Below, in pieces: positions 34,213-44,133 of a stretch of DNA of 64,000 bases. A program made the translations under genes and the position numbers. Origin of the DNA: Enterococcus faecalis_A (GTDB lineage: Bacteria > Bacillota > Bacilli > Lactobacillales > Enterococcaceae); NCBI GenBank assembly GCA_051295955.1, contig JBPDWA010000001.1, positions 496,001 to 560,000 of the forward strand, given 5' to 3'. The notes beneath the pieces are model-generated. The model saw only the letters and a program-made list of their open reading frames with translations, did no database searches and had not been told where the DNA came from. The stretch's first letter is position 1, and every line of letters starts with the position of its first letter.

Positions 34213-36054
34213 TTGAAATACAGAGAAGATATTCGCAACGTTGCCATCATCGCCCACGTCGACCATGGCAAAACAACCTTAGTAGACGAACTATTAAAAC
34301 AATCAGATACGCTAGACGGACATACGCAATTACAAGAACGTGCTATGGATTCAAACGCTTTGGAAAAAGAGCGTGGAATTACCATTTTAGCGAAAAATAC
34401 AGCGGTTCAATACAACGGCACTCGGATTAACATTATGGATACGCCTGGACACGCGGACTTCGGTGGTGAAGTAGAGCGGATCATGAAAATGGTTGATGGT
34501 GTGTTGTTAGTGGTGGATGCCTATGAAGGAACCATGCCTCAAACCCGTTTTGTATTGAAAAAAGCGTTGGAACAACATTTGACACCGATTGTAGTCGTAA
34601 ATAAAATTGATAAACCTTCTGCGCGTCCTGAACACGTAGTAGATGAAGTATTAGAGTTATTTATTGAATTAGGTGCAGACGAAGATCAATTGGAATTTCC
34701 AGTTATCTATACTTCTGCCATCAATGGTACATCCAGTATTTCAGATGATCCAGCTAACCAAGAAAAAACAATGGCTCCAATTTTTGATACGATCGTTGAA
34801 CATATTCCGGCACCAGTTGACAATAGCGATGAACCGCTACAGTTCCAAGTGTCTTTGCTGGACTACAATGATTATGTTGGTCGAATTGGGATTGGCCGTG
34901 TTTTCCGAGGTACTGTTAAAGTTGGTGACCAAGTATCACTTATGAAATTAGACGGCAGTGTCAAAAATTTCCGGGTAACAAAATTATTTGGTTTCTTCGG
35001 TTTGCAACGTTTAGAAATTGAAGAAGCAAAAGCCGGTGATTTAATTGCCGTGTCGGGCATGGAAGATATTTTCGTTGGTGAAACAGTGACGCCAGTCACT
35101 CATCAAGAAGCTTTACCGATTTTACACATTGATGAACCGACACTACAAATGACCTTTTTAGTAAATAATTCACCTTTTGCCGGCCGTGAAGGCAAATTTG
35201 TAACAGCCCGCAAAATTGAAGAACGTTTGATGGCTCAGTTGCAAACGGATGTTTCTTTACGCGTGGAACCAACAGATTCACCAGATCAATGGACAGTTTC
35301 CGGTCGTGGAGAACTTCATTTATCAATTTTAATTGAAAATATGCGTCGTGAAGGCTATGAACTGCAAGTGTCACGTCCAGAAGTTATTGAACGAGAAATC
35401 GACGGTGTCAAATGTGAACCTTTTGAACGTGTGCAAATCGATACACCAGAAGAATATATGGGCAGTGTCATCGAATCACTAAGTTTACGTAAAGGTGAAA
35501 TGCAAGACATGATTCATACCGGCAATGGCCAAATTCGCTTAATCTTTTTGGCTCCAGCTCGTGGCTTGATTGGTTATACTACGGAATTTCTATCAATGAC
35601 TCGCGGTTACGGTATTATGCACCATACGTTTGATCAATACTTACCGATGATTAAAGGAACGATCGGCGGTCGTCACCAAGGAGCGTTAGTTTCCATTGAT
35701 ACAGGAAAAGCAACAGCTTATAGTATTATGAGTATTGAAGAACGTGGGACTGTTTTTGTTGAGCCGGGTACAGAAGTGTACGAAGGTATGATCATCGGAG
35801 AAAATAACCGTGACAACGATTTGACGGTAAACATCACACGGGCAAAGCAAATGACTAATGTCCGTTCAGCAACCAAAGATCAAACTTCAGTGATCAAAAA
35901 AGCAAAAATTTTAACATTGGAAGAATCACTAGAATTCTTAAATGACGATGAATACTGTGAAGTAACTCCAGAAAGCATTCGTTTAAGAAAGCAAATTTTG
36001 AATAAAAATGAACGTGAAAAAGCTAATAAAAACAAAAAGAAAGCTGCACAATAA
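34213..36054 (+). CDS. typA: Ribosome-associated GTPase TypA/BipA
   Basis: 613 residues from TTG 34213 (AAGGAG upstream). GTPase motifs: AHVDHGKTTL (G1), RGITI (G2), DTPGHADFGGE (G3), NKIDKPSA (G4) and SAING (G5). Domain II, the EF-G III/V-like domains and the BipA-specific C-terminal domain with RGLIGYTTEFLSMTRGYG and ENNRDNDLTVNITRAKQMTN follow. TypA aids 50S assembly and growth under stress such as cold. Monocistronic, with a clear terminator. The C-terminal Lys-rich tail is typical. Confidence 0.97.
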   Translation: MKYREDIRNVAIIAHVDHGKTTLVDELLKQSDTLDGHTQLQERAMDSNALEKERGITILAKNTAVQYNGTRINIMDTPGHADFGGEVERIMKMVDGVLLVVDAYEGTMPQTRFVLKKALEQHLTPIVVVNKIDKPSARPEHVVDEVLELFIELGADEDQLEFPVIYTSAINGTSSISDDPANQEKTMAPIFDTIVEHIPAPVDNSDEPLQFQVSLLDYNDYVGRIGIGRVFRGTVKVGDQVSLMKLDGSVKNFRVTKLFGFFGLQRLEIEEAKAGDLIAVSGMEDIFVGETVTPVTHQEALPILHIDEPTLQMTFLVNNSPFAGREGKFVTARKIEERLMAQLQTDVSLRVEPTDSPDQWTVSGRGELHLSILIENMRREGYELQVSRPEVIEREIDGVKCEPFERVQIDTPEEYMGSVIESLSLRKGEMQDMIHTGNGQIRLIFLAPARGLIGYTTEFLSMTRGYGIMHHTFDQYLPMIKGTIGGRHQGALVSIDTGKATAYSIMSIEERGTVFVEPGTEVYEGMIIGENNRDNDLTVNITRAKQMTNVRSATKDQTSVIKKAKILTLEESLEFLNDDEYCEVTPESIRLRKQILNKNEREKANKNKKKAAQ

Positions 36055-36069
36055 GTACTGAGATAATTC

Positions 36070-36121
36070 ACTGTTCCTCAAAGGCAGAGCAAATGCTGCC
36101 TTTAAGGAACAGTTTTTTTTA
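36070..36121 (+). terminator. Terminator of typA
   Basis: Arms ACTGTTCCT/AGGAACAGT with inner AAAGGCAG/CTGCCTTT, then a run of eight T. Confidence 0.92.
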
Positions 36122-36153
36122 TTATAAAAATAGTCAGGAAGAAAGGAATGAAA

Positions 36154-36310
36154 AATAAGTATTTATAGCTTTTATGTCATCAAAGCGGAAAAGCGTTAGT
36201 ATAAAGATGAAGCGGGAGCAAAAGCTAGAGAAGACTTATGATTAAAAGCAACGCTTCAAGAAATGATAGAAAAATACGATCCTAACAATCAGAATAAAAT
36301 TTTTTAAATG
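36154..36310 (+). pseudogene. Decayed coding fragment of unknown family
   Basis: One plus-strand frame reads SIYSFYVIKAEKR, stop, YKDEAGAKARED, stop, then LKATLQEMIEKYDPNNQNKIF before another stop. The peptide pieces are protein-like and continuous in one frame, so two internal stops have probably disabled a small gene. The origin is unknown. Confidence 0.35.
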
Positions 36311-36432
36311 CACATTTTAAAAAAACGGCTAAATGATATAGAAAAGCCACCGCCTATTATTATTCTTATGTTTTAACTTTAGAGTCCATAGTCGATACAA
36401 TTGAAGTATATAGTTATTCCTCAGAAAGGAAA

Positions 36433-36457
36433 GAAGCCGAACTGCTCGGCTTTTTTC
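36433..36457 (+). terminator. Small terminator hairpin
   Basis: AAGCCGA and TCGGCTT arms followed by TTTT; lies between two gene fragments. Confidence 0.65.
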
Positions 36458-36468
36458 AAGTAACTAGG

Positions 36469-36740
36469 TTAAAGCTGTTGAATATGGTCGCCTACAAACG
36501 ATCTATATATTTTTTGATGAAAGCGGCAAACGCCTTGTTTCAGTGTGGACACAAAATGAAGTTGTTATCACTGACGATGAATTTGAGATCAAGTTCTCAC
36601 AACAAGAGGAGTATAATCAATTCAGAAATTACTTTGGATCAGACGCCGTAGCAAAAATTCAAAAGGAGTATAATGATGGGAAAAGAGCACTACGTAACTT
36701 CGATGATTTTCATAGTAAGTTTTGCTTATCTTACTTTTAA
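36469..36740 (+). pseudogene. Fragment of an unrecognised small protein, no start
   Basis: Open from after a stop at 36466 to 36740: KAVEYGRLQTIYIFFDESG, then VSVWTQNEVVITDDEFEIKFSQ and a charged helical tail. There is no ATG with a ribosome binding site at the beginning, since the coding pattern already runs through the first codons. It may be the tail of a lipoprotein or of an immunity protein of the kind that accompanies LXG toxins; that suggestion rests only on shape. Confidence 0.35.
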
Positions 36741-36916
36741 TGTACATTTTTAATTTAAGAAATAAAAGGAAGGGAACAGTTAGAGCATAAGGTCTTTTCG
36801 CTAGCTTGCAGATGGAGTGATTTTCTTAAGGGCGTTAGATGGCCTGATCACTGGTTAAACGATTGATGATGTTCAGGTGTATTTAGAGTAATTTTTTGAA
36901 TAAATGAATTTAATCT
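36741..36916. other. Non-coding gap after the fragments
   Basis: Nothing recognised; leads into the DnaA-box hairpin. Confidence 0.3.
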
Positions 36917-36968
36917 GCAATTTGTGGATAACTTAACGGATTTTATCCACAAATTGCTTATTTTTTTT
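36917..36968 (+). terminator. Hairpin with T-run whose arms carry inverted perfect DnaA boxes
   Basis: 14-bp arms GCAATTTGTGGATA (36917-36930) and TATCCACAAATTGC (36944-36957) followed by a run of T. Each arm contains the DnaA box TTATCCACA (36943-36951 on plus, 36923-36931 on minus). It has terminator form, but the DnaA sites may also matter. Confidence 0.6.
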
Positions 36969-37126
36969 AAAGAAGTGATTATATCAAGCTCTTTTATTAA
37001 AAATAAATATTATTTTGTTTCACAAAAGTAACGTGTTTCACGAAAGTGGAAAAAAACGAAGGGCTCTTGAACTAGCTGAAAGTGCGTGCTAAAATAGCAT
37101 GCAGACTAAAGAACGGAGCAGAGAAC

Positions 37127-38905
37127 ATGGTGGATGTAAAAGCCTTATTAAAAGAAAAATTCGGATATGATGCTTTCCGTCATGGACAGGAAGAGGTTAT
37201 TCAGCATGTACTGCAAAAGGAAAATGTCTTAGGAATCATGCCTACTGGTGGTGGTAAATCCATCTGTTATCAACTGCCGGCTTTAGTACTCGATAATCTG
37301 ACGCTGGTGATTTCACCGTTAATTTCTTTAATGAAAGATCAGGTAGATGCGTTGAATCTGATGGGCATTCCGGCTACTTTTATCAATAGCACCATTTCTG
37401 CGCAAGAGATGAATCACCGAATTCAGCTGGCCGTGGATAAAAAAGTCAAGTTGTTATATGTTGCTCCTGAGCGTTTGGAATCCTATGAGTTTCAACAATT
37501 ATTGGTTCACGTATCTATTGATTTATTAGCAGTGGATGAAGCACATTGTATTTCGCAATGGGGCCACGATTTTCGGCCCAGTTATTTACGGCTGGCGGAA
37601 ATTATTGCTCAGTTTCAACAACGGCCGACGGTGATTGCTTTGACGGCCACTGCGACACCACAAGTAGCAGCAGATATTGGGAAACAGCTGCAAATCCTCG
37701 AAGAAAATCAAGTGAAAACAGGTTTTGCAAGGGAAAATTTATCCTTCCAAGTGGTTAAAGATCAAAATCGTGATGTTTATTTGTTAGAATATTTAAAGCT
37801 TAATGCAGATCAATCCGGTATTGTTTATGCTAGTACTAGAAAAGAGGTCGAAAGAATTTATCATTTATTGAAAAGTAAAAAAATTCCAGTAGGCATGTAT
37901 CATGGTGGCTTAAGTGAGCAATTACGCAGTGAAAATCAAGAGCAATTTTTATATGATCAAATTCGTGTGATGGTAGCTACCAATGCTTTTGGCATGGGAA
38001 TTAATAAAAGTAATGTGCGCTTTGTCATTCATGCACAAGTGCCTGGAAATATTGAATCTTATTATCAAGAAGCCGGGCGTGCCGGGCGTGATGGACTACC
38101 AAGCGATGCTATCTTGTTGTTTGCTCCTCAAGATTTACAAATTCAGCAGTTTTTTATTGAACAATCAGAGATGGGCCTTGATTATAAACAAAAAGAATAT
38201 ATGAAATTGCGGGAAATGGCGCAGTACGCCAATGCACAATTTTGTTTACAAAACTATATTTTGCGTTATTTTGGTGAAATAGGTTCTGATTGTGGCCGGT
38301 GTTCTAACTGTTTAGATACACGTGAACTAGTGGATATCACCGTTGACACACAAAAAGTGTTATCATGTGTTAAGCGCATGGGCGAACGCTTTGGCAAAGG
38401 CTTAGTGGGCAAAGTATTAACTGGCTCTAAAAATCAAAAGATCAGCCAGTGGCATTTTGATCAGCTGCCTACTTACGGGCTAATGAAGGACCGAACCCAA
38501 AAAGAAGTTAACCAACTGATTGATTACTTAACAGCCGAACGTTATTTAATTCCAGCAGATGGTCAGTTCCCTTTATTGACTGTTTCAGAAAAAGGAATTG
38601 CGGTTTTATTAGGGAAACAAACAGTTTTCCGAAAAGAAGACCAAAAGGTTCGGCAAGTATTGGTTGATGATGAACTCTTCAATATATTACGGGAACTACG
38701 TTTAGACCTGGCCAAAGAGGCAGGTGTACCTCCTTATTTGATTTTCTCTGACAGTACATTAAAGGAAATGTGTGAGAAACTGCCACAAACAACCGTGCAA
38801 CTCTTACAAGTTAAAGGTGTCGGCCAAAATAAATTAGATAAATACGGAACTATTTTCTTAGGAGCTATCCAAGCCTTTCAAGAAGAAACGGGCACTGCCG
38901 AGTAA
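37127..38905 (+). CDS. recQ: ATP-dependent DNA helicase RecQ
   Basis: 592 residues from ATG 37127, which has GGAGCAG upstream; the longer frame start at 37082 would overlap the promoter side. Helicase motifs: FRHGQEEVI (motif 0), MPTGGGKSICYQLPA (I), VDEAHCISQWGHDFRPSY (II), ALTATATP (III), ATNAFGMGINKSNVRFVIHA (V) and QEAGRAGRDGLPS (VI). The zinc-binding RQC part (CGRCSNCLD), winged helix (about 410-505) and a single HRDC domain (about 520-592) follow. It unwinds DNA in recombination and repair. Monocistronic. Confidence 0.96.
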   Translation: MVDVKALLKEKFGYDAFRHGQEEVIQHVLQKENVLGIMPTGGGKSICYQLPALVLDNLTLVISPLISLMKDQVDALNLMGIPATFINSTISAQEMNHRIQLAVDKKVKLLYVAPERLESYEFQQLLVHVSIDLLAVDEAHCISQWGHDFRPSYLRLAEIIAQFQQRPTVIALTATATPQVAADIGKQLQILEENQVKTGFARENLSFQVVKDQNRDVYLLEYLKLNADQSGIVYASTRKEVERIYHLLKSKKIPVGMYHGGLSEQLRSENQEQFLYDQIRVMVATNAFGMGINKSNVRFVIHAQVPGNIESYYQEAGRAGRDGLPSDAILLFAPQDLQIQQFFIEQSEMGLDYKQKEYMKLREMAQYANAQFCLQNYILRYFGEIGSDCGRCSNCLDTRELVDITVDTQKVLSCVKRMGERFGKGLVGKVLTGSKNQKISQWHFDQLPTYGLMKDRTQKEVNQLIDYLTAERYLIPADGQFPLLTVSEKGIAVLLGKQTVFRKEDQKVRQVLVDDELFNILRELRLDLAKEAGVPPYLIFSDSTLKEMCEKLPQTTVQLLQVKGVGQNKLDKYGTIFLGAIQAFQEETGTAE

Positions 38906-38990
38906 GTTTTCAAAGCAAAACAGACGAAATGACTGTAGAGAATTAACGGTGTTGTACTCATTAACCTAAAAAGATTCATTTAAGATCCGA

Positions 38991-39023
38991 GAAGAATGTG
39001 AAAGCTGGCATTCTTCCTTTTTT
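38991..39023 (+). terminator. Terminator of recQ
   Basis: GAAGAATG and CATTCTTC arms followed by seven T. Confidence 0.85.
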
Positions 39024-39153
39024 TGTGTCAAAAAGACTTTTGGATAAATTCATTTTTCTTACCTGAAGAACCGCTTCTTTCTTAGAAATACCCTATGAAT
39101 CGCCAATTAAATTATGTTATAATTACATAATTAAGACGGGAGGATGTAGACCG

Positions 39154-39459
39154 ATGAATGAGCCAATTTCAAAGCAATTCGCAATTGAATTATTAAATGA
39201 TGATGCCAAACGCATTATGATGCTAATCCGCAACCAAAAGAATAGTCTGTGCATTTCCCAGTGTAAAGCCTTTGAAGAAGTGGTGGATACACAGATGTAT
39301 GGTTTTTCCAGACAAGTGACGTACGCAATCCGATTAGGGATTCTCAGTAATGAAGAAGGACATAAAATGTTGAGCAACTTGGAACGAGAGCTCAATACTC
39401 TTTATTCGGAAGTTTATGAGAAAAGGCAAGAAAAAAATGAAACGAGCAAGGAGGGGTAA
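39154..39459 (+). CDS. ylaN: YlaN family (UPF0358) protein
   Basis: 101 residues, GGGAGG upstream of ATG. AIELLNDDAKRIMMLIRNQKNSLCISQCKAFEEVVDTQMYGFSRQVTYAIRLG-like content is the full YlaN pattern, small and helical. YlaN is essential or near-essential in B. subtilis and has been linked to iron homeostasis through Fur. It begins the conserved ylaN-ftsW-pyc run; a TATAAT (39118-39123) lies about 30 bases upstream. ftsW starts three bases after its stop. Confidence 0.93.
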   Translation: MNEPISKQFAIELLNDDAKRIMMLIRNQKNSLCISQCKAFEEVVDTQMYGFSRQVTYAIRLGILSNEEGHKMLSNLERELNTLYSEVYEKRQEKNETSKEG

Positions 39460-39462
39460 GCA

Positions 39463-40653
39463 TTGCCGCATAAAGTTAAAAAAAGGCATTTGCTTGACTA
39501 TAGTATTTTTATTCCTTATTTGGTCTTAAGTATTATTGGACTCATCATGGTTTACAGTTCTACCTCGTCATTATTAACGATGCAAGGTGCAAAAACGACG
39601 TCGATGGTCATCAACCAGTTGATGTTTTGGGTGGTTGGCTTAGTTGCGATGTTTTTTATCTATAAAATGAAAACCTCTGTCTTCCAAAATCGAGAATTTA
39701 TTATGTTTGCGATTTTTGTGATAACGGTTTTGTTGTTGGCGGTTCGCTATACGCCGCTTGGAATTACTGTAAATGGTGCACAAGGTTGGCTTGCAATCGG
39801 CGGTTTTACCATGCAGCCGGCGGAGTATTTAAAAATCATGGTTGTTTGGTATTTATCGTTTATTTTAGCACGCAGACAAAAATACATTGATCGTGAATTT
39901 AAAAAAGCAGCACTGCGGCCTTTGTTGCTGGTGGGCTTTTTAATTTTGATCGTTGCCTTACAACCGGACTTTGGGAATGCGGCCATCTTAACGTTGATCG
40001 CAATTGTGATGGTCTTAGCCAGTGGTATTAATTATATGTACACTTATATTGCTGGTGGTGTCGGTATTCTAGGTAGTCTTAGTGTAATCCAGCTGTTGCT
40101 GTTAACCAAAGGGAAATTTCTCCCTGAGAAGTATCAGTACATTTACAATCGTTTCGAGGTATTTCAAAATCCATTTATTGATGAACGGAATTTAGGTCAT
40201 CAATTAGTGAATTCATATATTGCGATCAGTAATGGTGGCTGGTTTGGCCGTGGCTTAGGCAATAGCATTCAAAAGAAAGGATTTTTACCGGAAGCTCATT
40301 CGGACTTTATTTTTTCTATTACCATTGAAGAGTTAGGTTTAATCGGTGGTTTGGTTATTTTAGGAATCCTAATGTTTATGATTGCCAGAATTATTTTAGT
40401 AGGTGTGCGTTCTAAAAAGCCATTTAATTCATTGATGTGTATTGGTATTGGCACTATGCTATTACTACAAGTTTTTATTAACATCGGTGGTTTAGCAGGC
40501 TTAATTCCATTGACAGGGATCACCTTTCCCTTTTTAAGTCACGGTGGTAACAGTTTGCTTATTATTTCCATTTCGGTAGCCTTTGTGTTAAATATTAGTG
40601 CAGATGAAAGGCGTCAAAAATTAGAACAAGAATATTATCTGGCGTACCAATAA
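39463..40653 (+). CDS. ftsW: Peptidoglycan glycosyltransferase FtsW (SEDS family)
   Basis: 396 residues from TTG 39463 (AGGAGGGG upstream). Ten membrane helices. SEDS landmarks include GAQGWLAIGGFTMQPAEYLKI, LQPDFGNAAIL (catalytic-region Asp), GHQLVNSYIAISNGGWFGRGLGNS, LPEAHSDFIFSITIEELGLIGG and PFLSHGGNSL. It polymerises septal glycan strands with a class B PBP in the divisome. The ylaN-ftsW-pyc order strengthens the choice of FtsW over RodA. Confidence 0.93.
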   Translation: MPHKVKKRHLLDYSIFIPYLVLSIIGLIMVYSSTSSLLTMQGAKTTSMVINQLMFWVVGLVAMFFIYKMKTSVFQNREFIMFAIFVITVLLLAVRYTPLGITVNGAQGWLAIGGFTMQPAEYLKIMVVWYLSFILARRQKYIDREFKKAALRPLLLVGFLILIVALQPDFGNAAILTLIAIVMVLASGINYMYTYIAGGVGILGSLSVIQLLLLTKGKFLPEKYQYIYNRFEVFQNPFIDERNLGHQLVNSYIAISNGGWFGRGLGNSIQKKGFLPEAHSDFIFSITIEELGLIGGLVILGILMFMIARIILVGVRSKKPFNSLMCIGIGTMLLLQVFINIGGLAGLIPLTGITFPFLSHGGNSLLIISISVAFVLNISADERRQKLEQEYYLAYQ

Positions 40654-40687
40654 TCAAGAAAGTGAAATCAACGGTAGGAGTGAAGAG

Positions 40688-43600
40688 ATGAAAAAAGTAT
40701 TGGTTGCAAATCGTGGCGAAATAGCGATCCGAATTTTTCGTGCTTGTACGGAGTTGGGCATTAAAACCGTAGCTATTTATGCAGCAGAAGATGAATATTC
40801 AGTCCATCGTTTTAAAGCCGACGAAGCTTATTTAATCGGTAAAGGCAAAAAACCGATTGAAGCTTATTTGGATATTGATGGTATCATTGAAATTGCTAAA
40901 GCAGCCGGTGTAGATGCCATTCATCCAGGCTACGGTTTTTTATCGGAAAATCTGTTATTTGCAAAACGTTGTGCTCAGGCAGGAATAACCTTTGTAGGTC
41001 CTGACCTGCATCATTTGGACATCTTCGGTGATAAAATCAAAGCCAAAGCCGCAGCCGCAGCTGCTGGGATCGCATCAATTCCTGGTTCAGACGGCCCGGT
41101 TTCATCAGTGGAAGAAGTACTTGCTTTTGGCGCAACCTATGGCTTTCCCATTATGATCAAAGCAGCGCTTGGTGGTGGTGGCCGCGGTATGCGAGTGGCT
41201 CATGATGAAAAAGAAGCCCGTAACGGATACGAACGAGCGAAAAGCGAAGCCAAAGCGGCCTTTGGTTCCGACGAAGTCTATGTTGAAAAATATATTGCTG
41301 CGCCCAAGCATATTGAGGTTCAGATTTTAGGTGATCAGCATGGGAATGTTTTGCACTTATTCGAACGGGATTGTTCTGTTCAACGCCGACACCAAAAGGT
41401 CGTTGAAGTAGCGCCTTGCGTGTCAATGGATACCGCTTCACGGCAAGCAATTTGTGCCGCTGCTGTTCAGTTGATGAAGCATGTCGGTTATGTAAATGCC
41501 GGTACCGTTGAGTTTTTAGTAGAAGGGAATCAGTTTTACTTTATCGAAGTGAATCCACGGGTTCAAGTGGAACATACAATTACCGAGATGATCACCGATA
41601 TTGATATCGTAGTTGCTCAGTTGCAAATTGCACAAGGCATGGATTTGCACCAAGACCTTCATTTGCCCAAGCAAGATGAACTGACCTACAAAGGTGCAGC
41701 TATTCAATGTCGAATTACCACTGAAGATCCGTTAAATCATTTTATGCCGGATACAGGAAAAATTGACACATATCGTTCACCAGGCGGTTTTGGCGTACGT
41801 TTAGATGTAGGCAATGCCTATTCTGGATATGGTGTTACTCCGTATTTCGATTCTTTGCTGGTAAAAGTTTGCACACACGCGTTTACATTTGAACAGGCTA
41901 TTCATAAGATGCAACGCTGCTTAAAAGAATTTCGGATTCGTGGCGTAAAAACCAATATTCCATTCTTGCAAAATGTAGTGAGCCATCCAGCCTTTCAATC
42001 CGGTGAAGCAAAAACGACGTTTATCGACAATACGCCGCAGTTATTTGAATTTGCTCGATTGAGAGATCGGGGCAATAAAACGATGAAATATTTAGGTGAA
42101 ATTACCGTTAATGGTTTTCCGGGTATCGAAAAAACGCCGAAAAAGTATTATGGTGAACCAAGAATACCAACGGATCTAACTATTGGAAAGGGACTAATAA
42201 GTGCTAAACACATTTTGGACACTAAAGGACCAGCAGGCGTAAATGACTGGATTAAAGCACAAGAGCAAGTCTTGTTAACCGATACAACATTTCGTGATGC
42301 ACATCAAAGTCTATTGGCTACTCGGATGCGCACTCAGGATCTTAGTCACATCGCTAGTTTGACGGATGCCGCTTTGCCGCAGTTATTTTCTAGTGAAATG
42401 TGGGGCGGTGCAACGTTTGACGTAGCTTATCGCTTTTTAAATGAGGATCCATGGGCAAGATTGAGAAAACTGCGTCGCTTAATGCCGAATACATTGCTAC
42501 AAATGCTATTTAGAGGGTCGAACGCTGTCGGTTATCAAAACTATCCCGACAATGTAATTGAAGCGTTCATTCAAGAAGCGGCTCGCCAAGGAATTGACGT
42601 CTTTCGAATTTTCGACAGCTTAAACTGGGTGCCACAAATGGAAAAGAGCATTCAAGTAGTACGAGATACCGGAAAAATTGCAGAAGCAGCCATCTGTTAC
42701 ACTGGAGACATCAACGATCCAACACGAGCGAAATATAGTGTGCAATACTATAAGGATTTAGCAAAAGAACTTGAAAGGCTTGGTGCTCATATTATCGCTA
42801 TTAAAGACATGGCTGGCTTATTAAAACCACAAGCAGCTTATCGTTTAATTAGTGAACTGAAAGCAACGACGGATTTGCCGATTCACCTTCATACGCACGA
42901 TACAAGCGGCAATGGTATTATCACTTATTCGGCAGCTACCAAAGCCGGTGTAGATATCGTCGATGTGGCCATGAGCGCCATGAGCGGTGCCACAAGTCAG
43001 CCTAGTATGAGTAGTTTATACTATGCGCTAGTCAACGGTGAGCGAACGCCCACGCTTTCTATCGATAACGTTCAAAAAATCAATCATTACTGGGAAGACG
43101 TTCGTATGTATTACCAACCCTTTGAAAACGGGCTTAATGCCCCGCAAACAGAAGTGTATCTGCACGAAATGCCTGGTGGCCAGTATTCTAACTTACAACA
43201 ACAAGCGAGAGCAGTTGGTTTAGGGCACAAATGGGATGAGATCAAAAAAATGTACCAAACCGTAAACTTAATGTTTGGTGATATCGTTAAAGTGACACCG
43301 TCTTCTAAAGTAGTAGGCGATATGGCCTTGTTTATGGTTCAAAATAATCTCTCAGAACAAGATATTTACCAACGGGGACACGACTTAAGCTTCCCAGAAT
43401 CTGTTGTTACCTTTTTCCAAGGTGATTTAGGTCAGCCAGTAGGAGGCTTCCCGAAAGAATTACAGGCGATTATATTAAAAGGCCGACCAGCATTTACGCA
43501 ACGTCCTGGCAGTTTAGCTGAGCCAGTAGACTTTACTCAAGTTCAACAAGAGCTAAAAACAAGAATCGGTTATGAGCCAAACTTCGAAGAAATTCTAAGC

Positions 43601-44116
43601 TATTTAATGTACCCGCAAGTATTCGTGGATTATCAAGCCTCCTATGAAAATTATGGGGATATTACCGTGTTGGACACGCCAACATTCTTTAGTGGCCTGC
43701 GCTTAGGCGAAACAGTTTCTGTACAAATAGAAAAAGGCAAAACCTTAATTATTCGCTTAGATGAAATCGGCGAGCCTGATGTGGAAGGTAATCGTGTTCT
43801 TTTCTTTAACTTAAACGGTCAAAGAAGAGAAATCGTTGTTAAAGATGCTTCCATCAAGTCCGCCATTCAAATTAAGCGCAAAGCCGAGCCAACCAATAAA
43901 GAGCAAATTGGAGCGACGATGTCTGGCTCTGTCTTACAAATTTTAGTAAAAAAAGGCGACAAAGTAGAAAAAGGACAGCCAATTTTAATCACGGAAGCCA
44001 TGAAAATGGAAACAACCATTGAAGCCCGTTTTGCTGGTACAGTAGAACATCTATATGTAGAGGAAGGCGAAGCTATTAGTTCCGGCGACCTATTAATCGA
44101 AATCAAGGAACAATAA
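40688..44116 (+). CDS. pyc: Pyruvate carboxylase
   Basis: 1142 residues, TAGGAG before ATG. Biotin carboxylase domain first (about 1-450: KKVLVANRGEIAIRIFRA, the ATP loop AALGGGGRGMRV, EVNPRVQVEHTITE). The carboxyltransferase domain follows (about 525-800: TFRDAHQSLLATRMR, metal-binding HLHTHDTSGNG). The PYC tetramerisation domain precedes the biotinyl domain with EAMKMETT (biotin Lys1106). It carboxylates pyruvate to oxaloacetate, feeding aspartate synthesis. The gene is intact in a single frame. It follows ftsW after 34 bases. Confidence 0.97.
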   Translation: MKKVLVANRGEIAIRIFRACTELGIKTVAIYAAEDEYSVHRFKADEAYLIGKGKKPIEAYLDIDGIIEIAKAAGVDAIHPGYGFLSENLLFAKRCAQAGITFVGPDLHHLDIFGDKIKAKAAAAAAGIASIPGSDGPVSSVEEVLAFGATYGFPIMIKAALGGGGRGMRVAHDEKEARNGYERAKSEAKAAFGSDEVYVEKYIAAPKHIEVQILGDQHGNVLHLFERDCSVQRRHQKVVEVAPCVSMDTASRQAICAAAVQLMKHVGYVNAGTVEFLVEGNQFYFIEVNPRVQVEHTITEMITDIDIVVAQLQIAQGMDLHQDLHLPKQDELTYKGAAIQCRITTEDPLNHFMPDTGKIDTYRSPGGFGVRLDVGNAYSGYGVTPYFDSLLVKVCTHAFTFEQAIHKMQRCLKEFRIRGVKTNIPFLQNVVSHPAFQSGEAKTTFIDNTPQLFEFARLRDRGNKTMKYLGEITVNGFPGIEKTPKKYYGEPRIPTDLTIGKGLISAKHILDTKGPAGVNDWIKAQEQVLLTDTTFRDAHQSLLATRMRTQDLSHIASLTDAALPQLFSSEMWGGATFDVAYRFLNEDPWARLRKLRRLMPNTLLQMLFRGSNAVGYQNYPDNVIEAFIQEAARQGIDVFRIFDSLNWVPQMEKSIQVVRDTGKIAEAAICYTGDINDPTRAKYSVQYYKDLAKELERLGAHIIAIKDMAGLLKPQAAYRLISELKATTDLPIHLHTHDTSGNGIITYSAATKAGVDIVDVAMSAMSGATSQPSMSSLYYALVNGERTPTLSIDNVQKINHYWEDVRMYYQPFENGLNAPQTEVYLHEMPGGQYSNLQQQARAVGLGHKWDEIKKMYQTVNLMFGDIVKVTPSSKVVGDMALFMVQNNLSEQDIYQRGHDLSFPESVVTFFQGDLGQPVGGFPKELQAIILKGRPAFTQRPGSLAEPVDFTQVQQELKTRIGYEPNFEEILSYLMYPQVFVDYQASYENYGDITVLDTPTFFSGLRLGETVSVQIEKGKTLIIRLDEIGEPDVEGNRVLFFNLNGQRREIVVKDASIKSAIQIKRKAEPTNKEQIGATMSGSVLQILVKKGDKVEKGQPILITEAMKMETTIEARFAGTVEHLYVEEGEAISSGDLLIEIKEQ

Positions 44117-44133
44117 AGTAAAGAGGGAAACAA

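Noticed and set aside
36923..36951. Paired DnaA boxes as a replication origin
   Set aside because: Only two boxes, no dnaA/dnaN neighbours, no AT-rich unwinding element with repeats; the structure also has terminator form.
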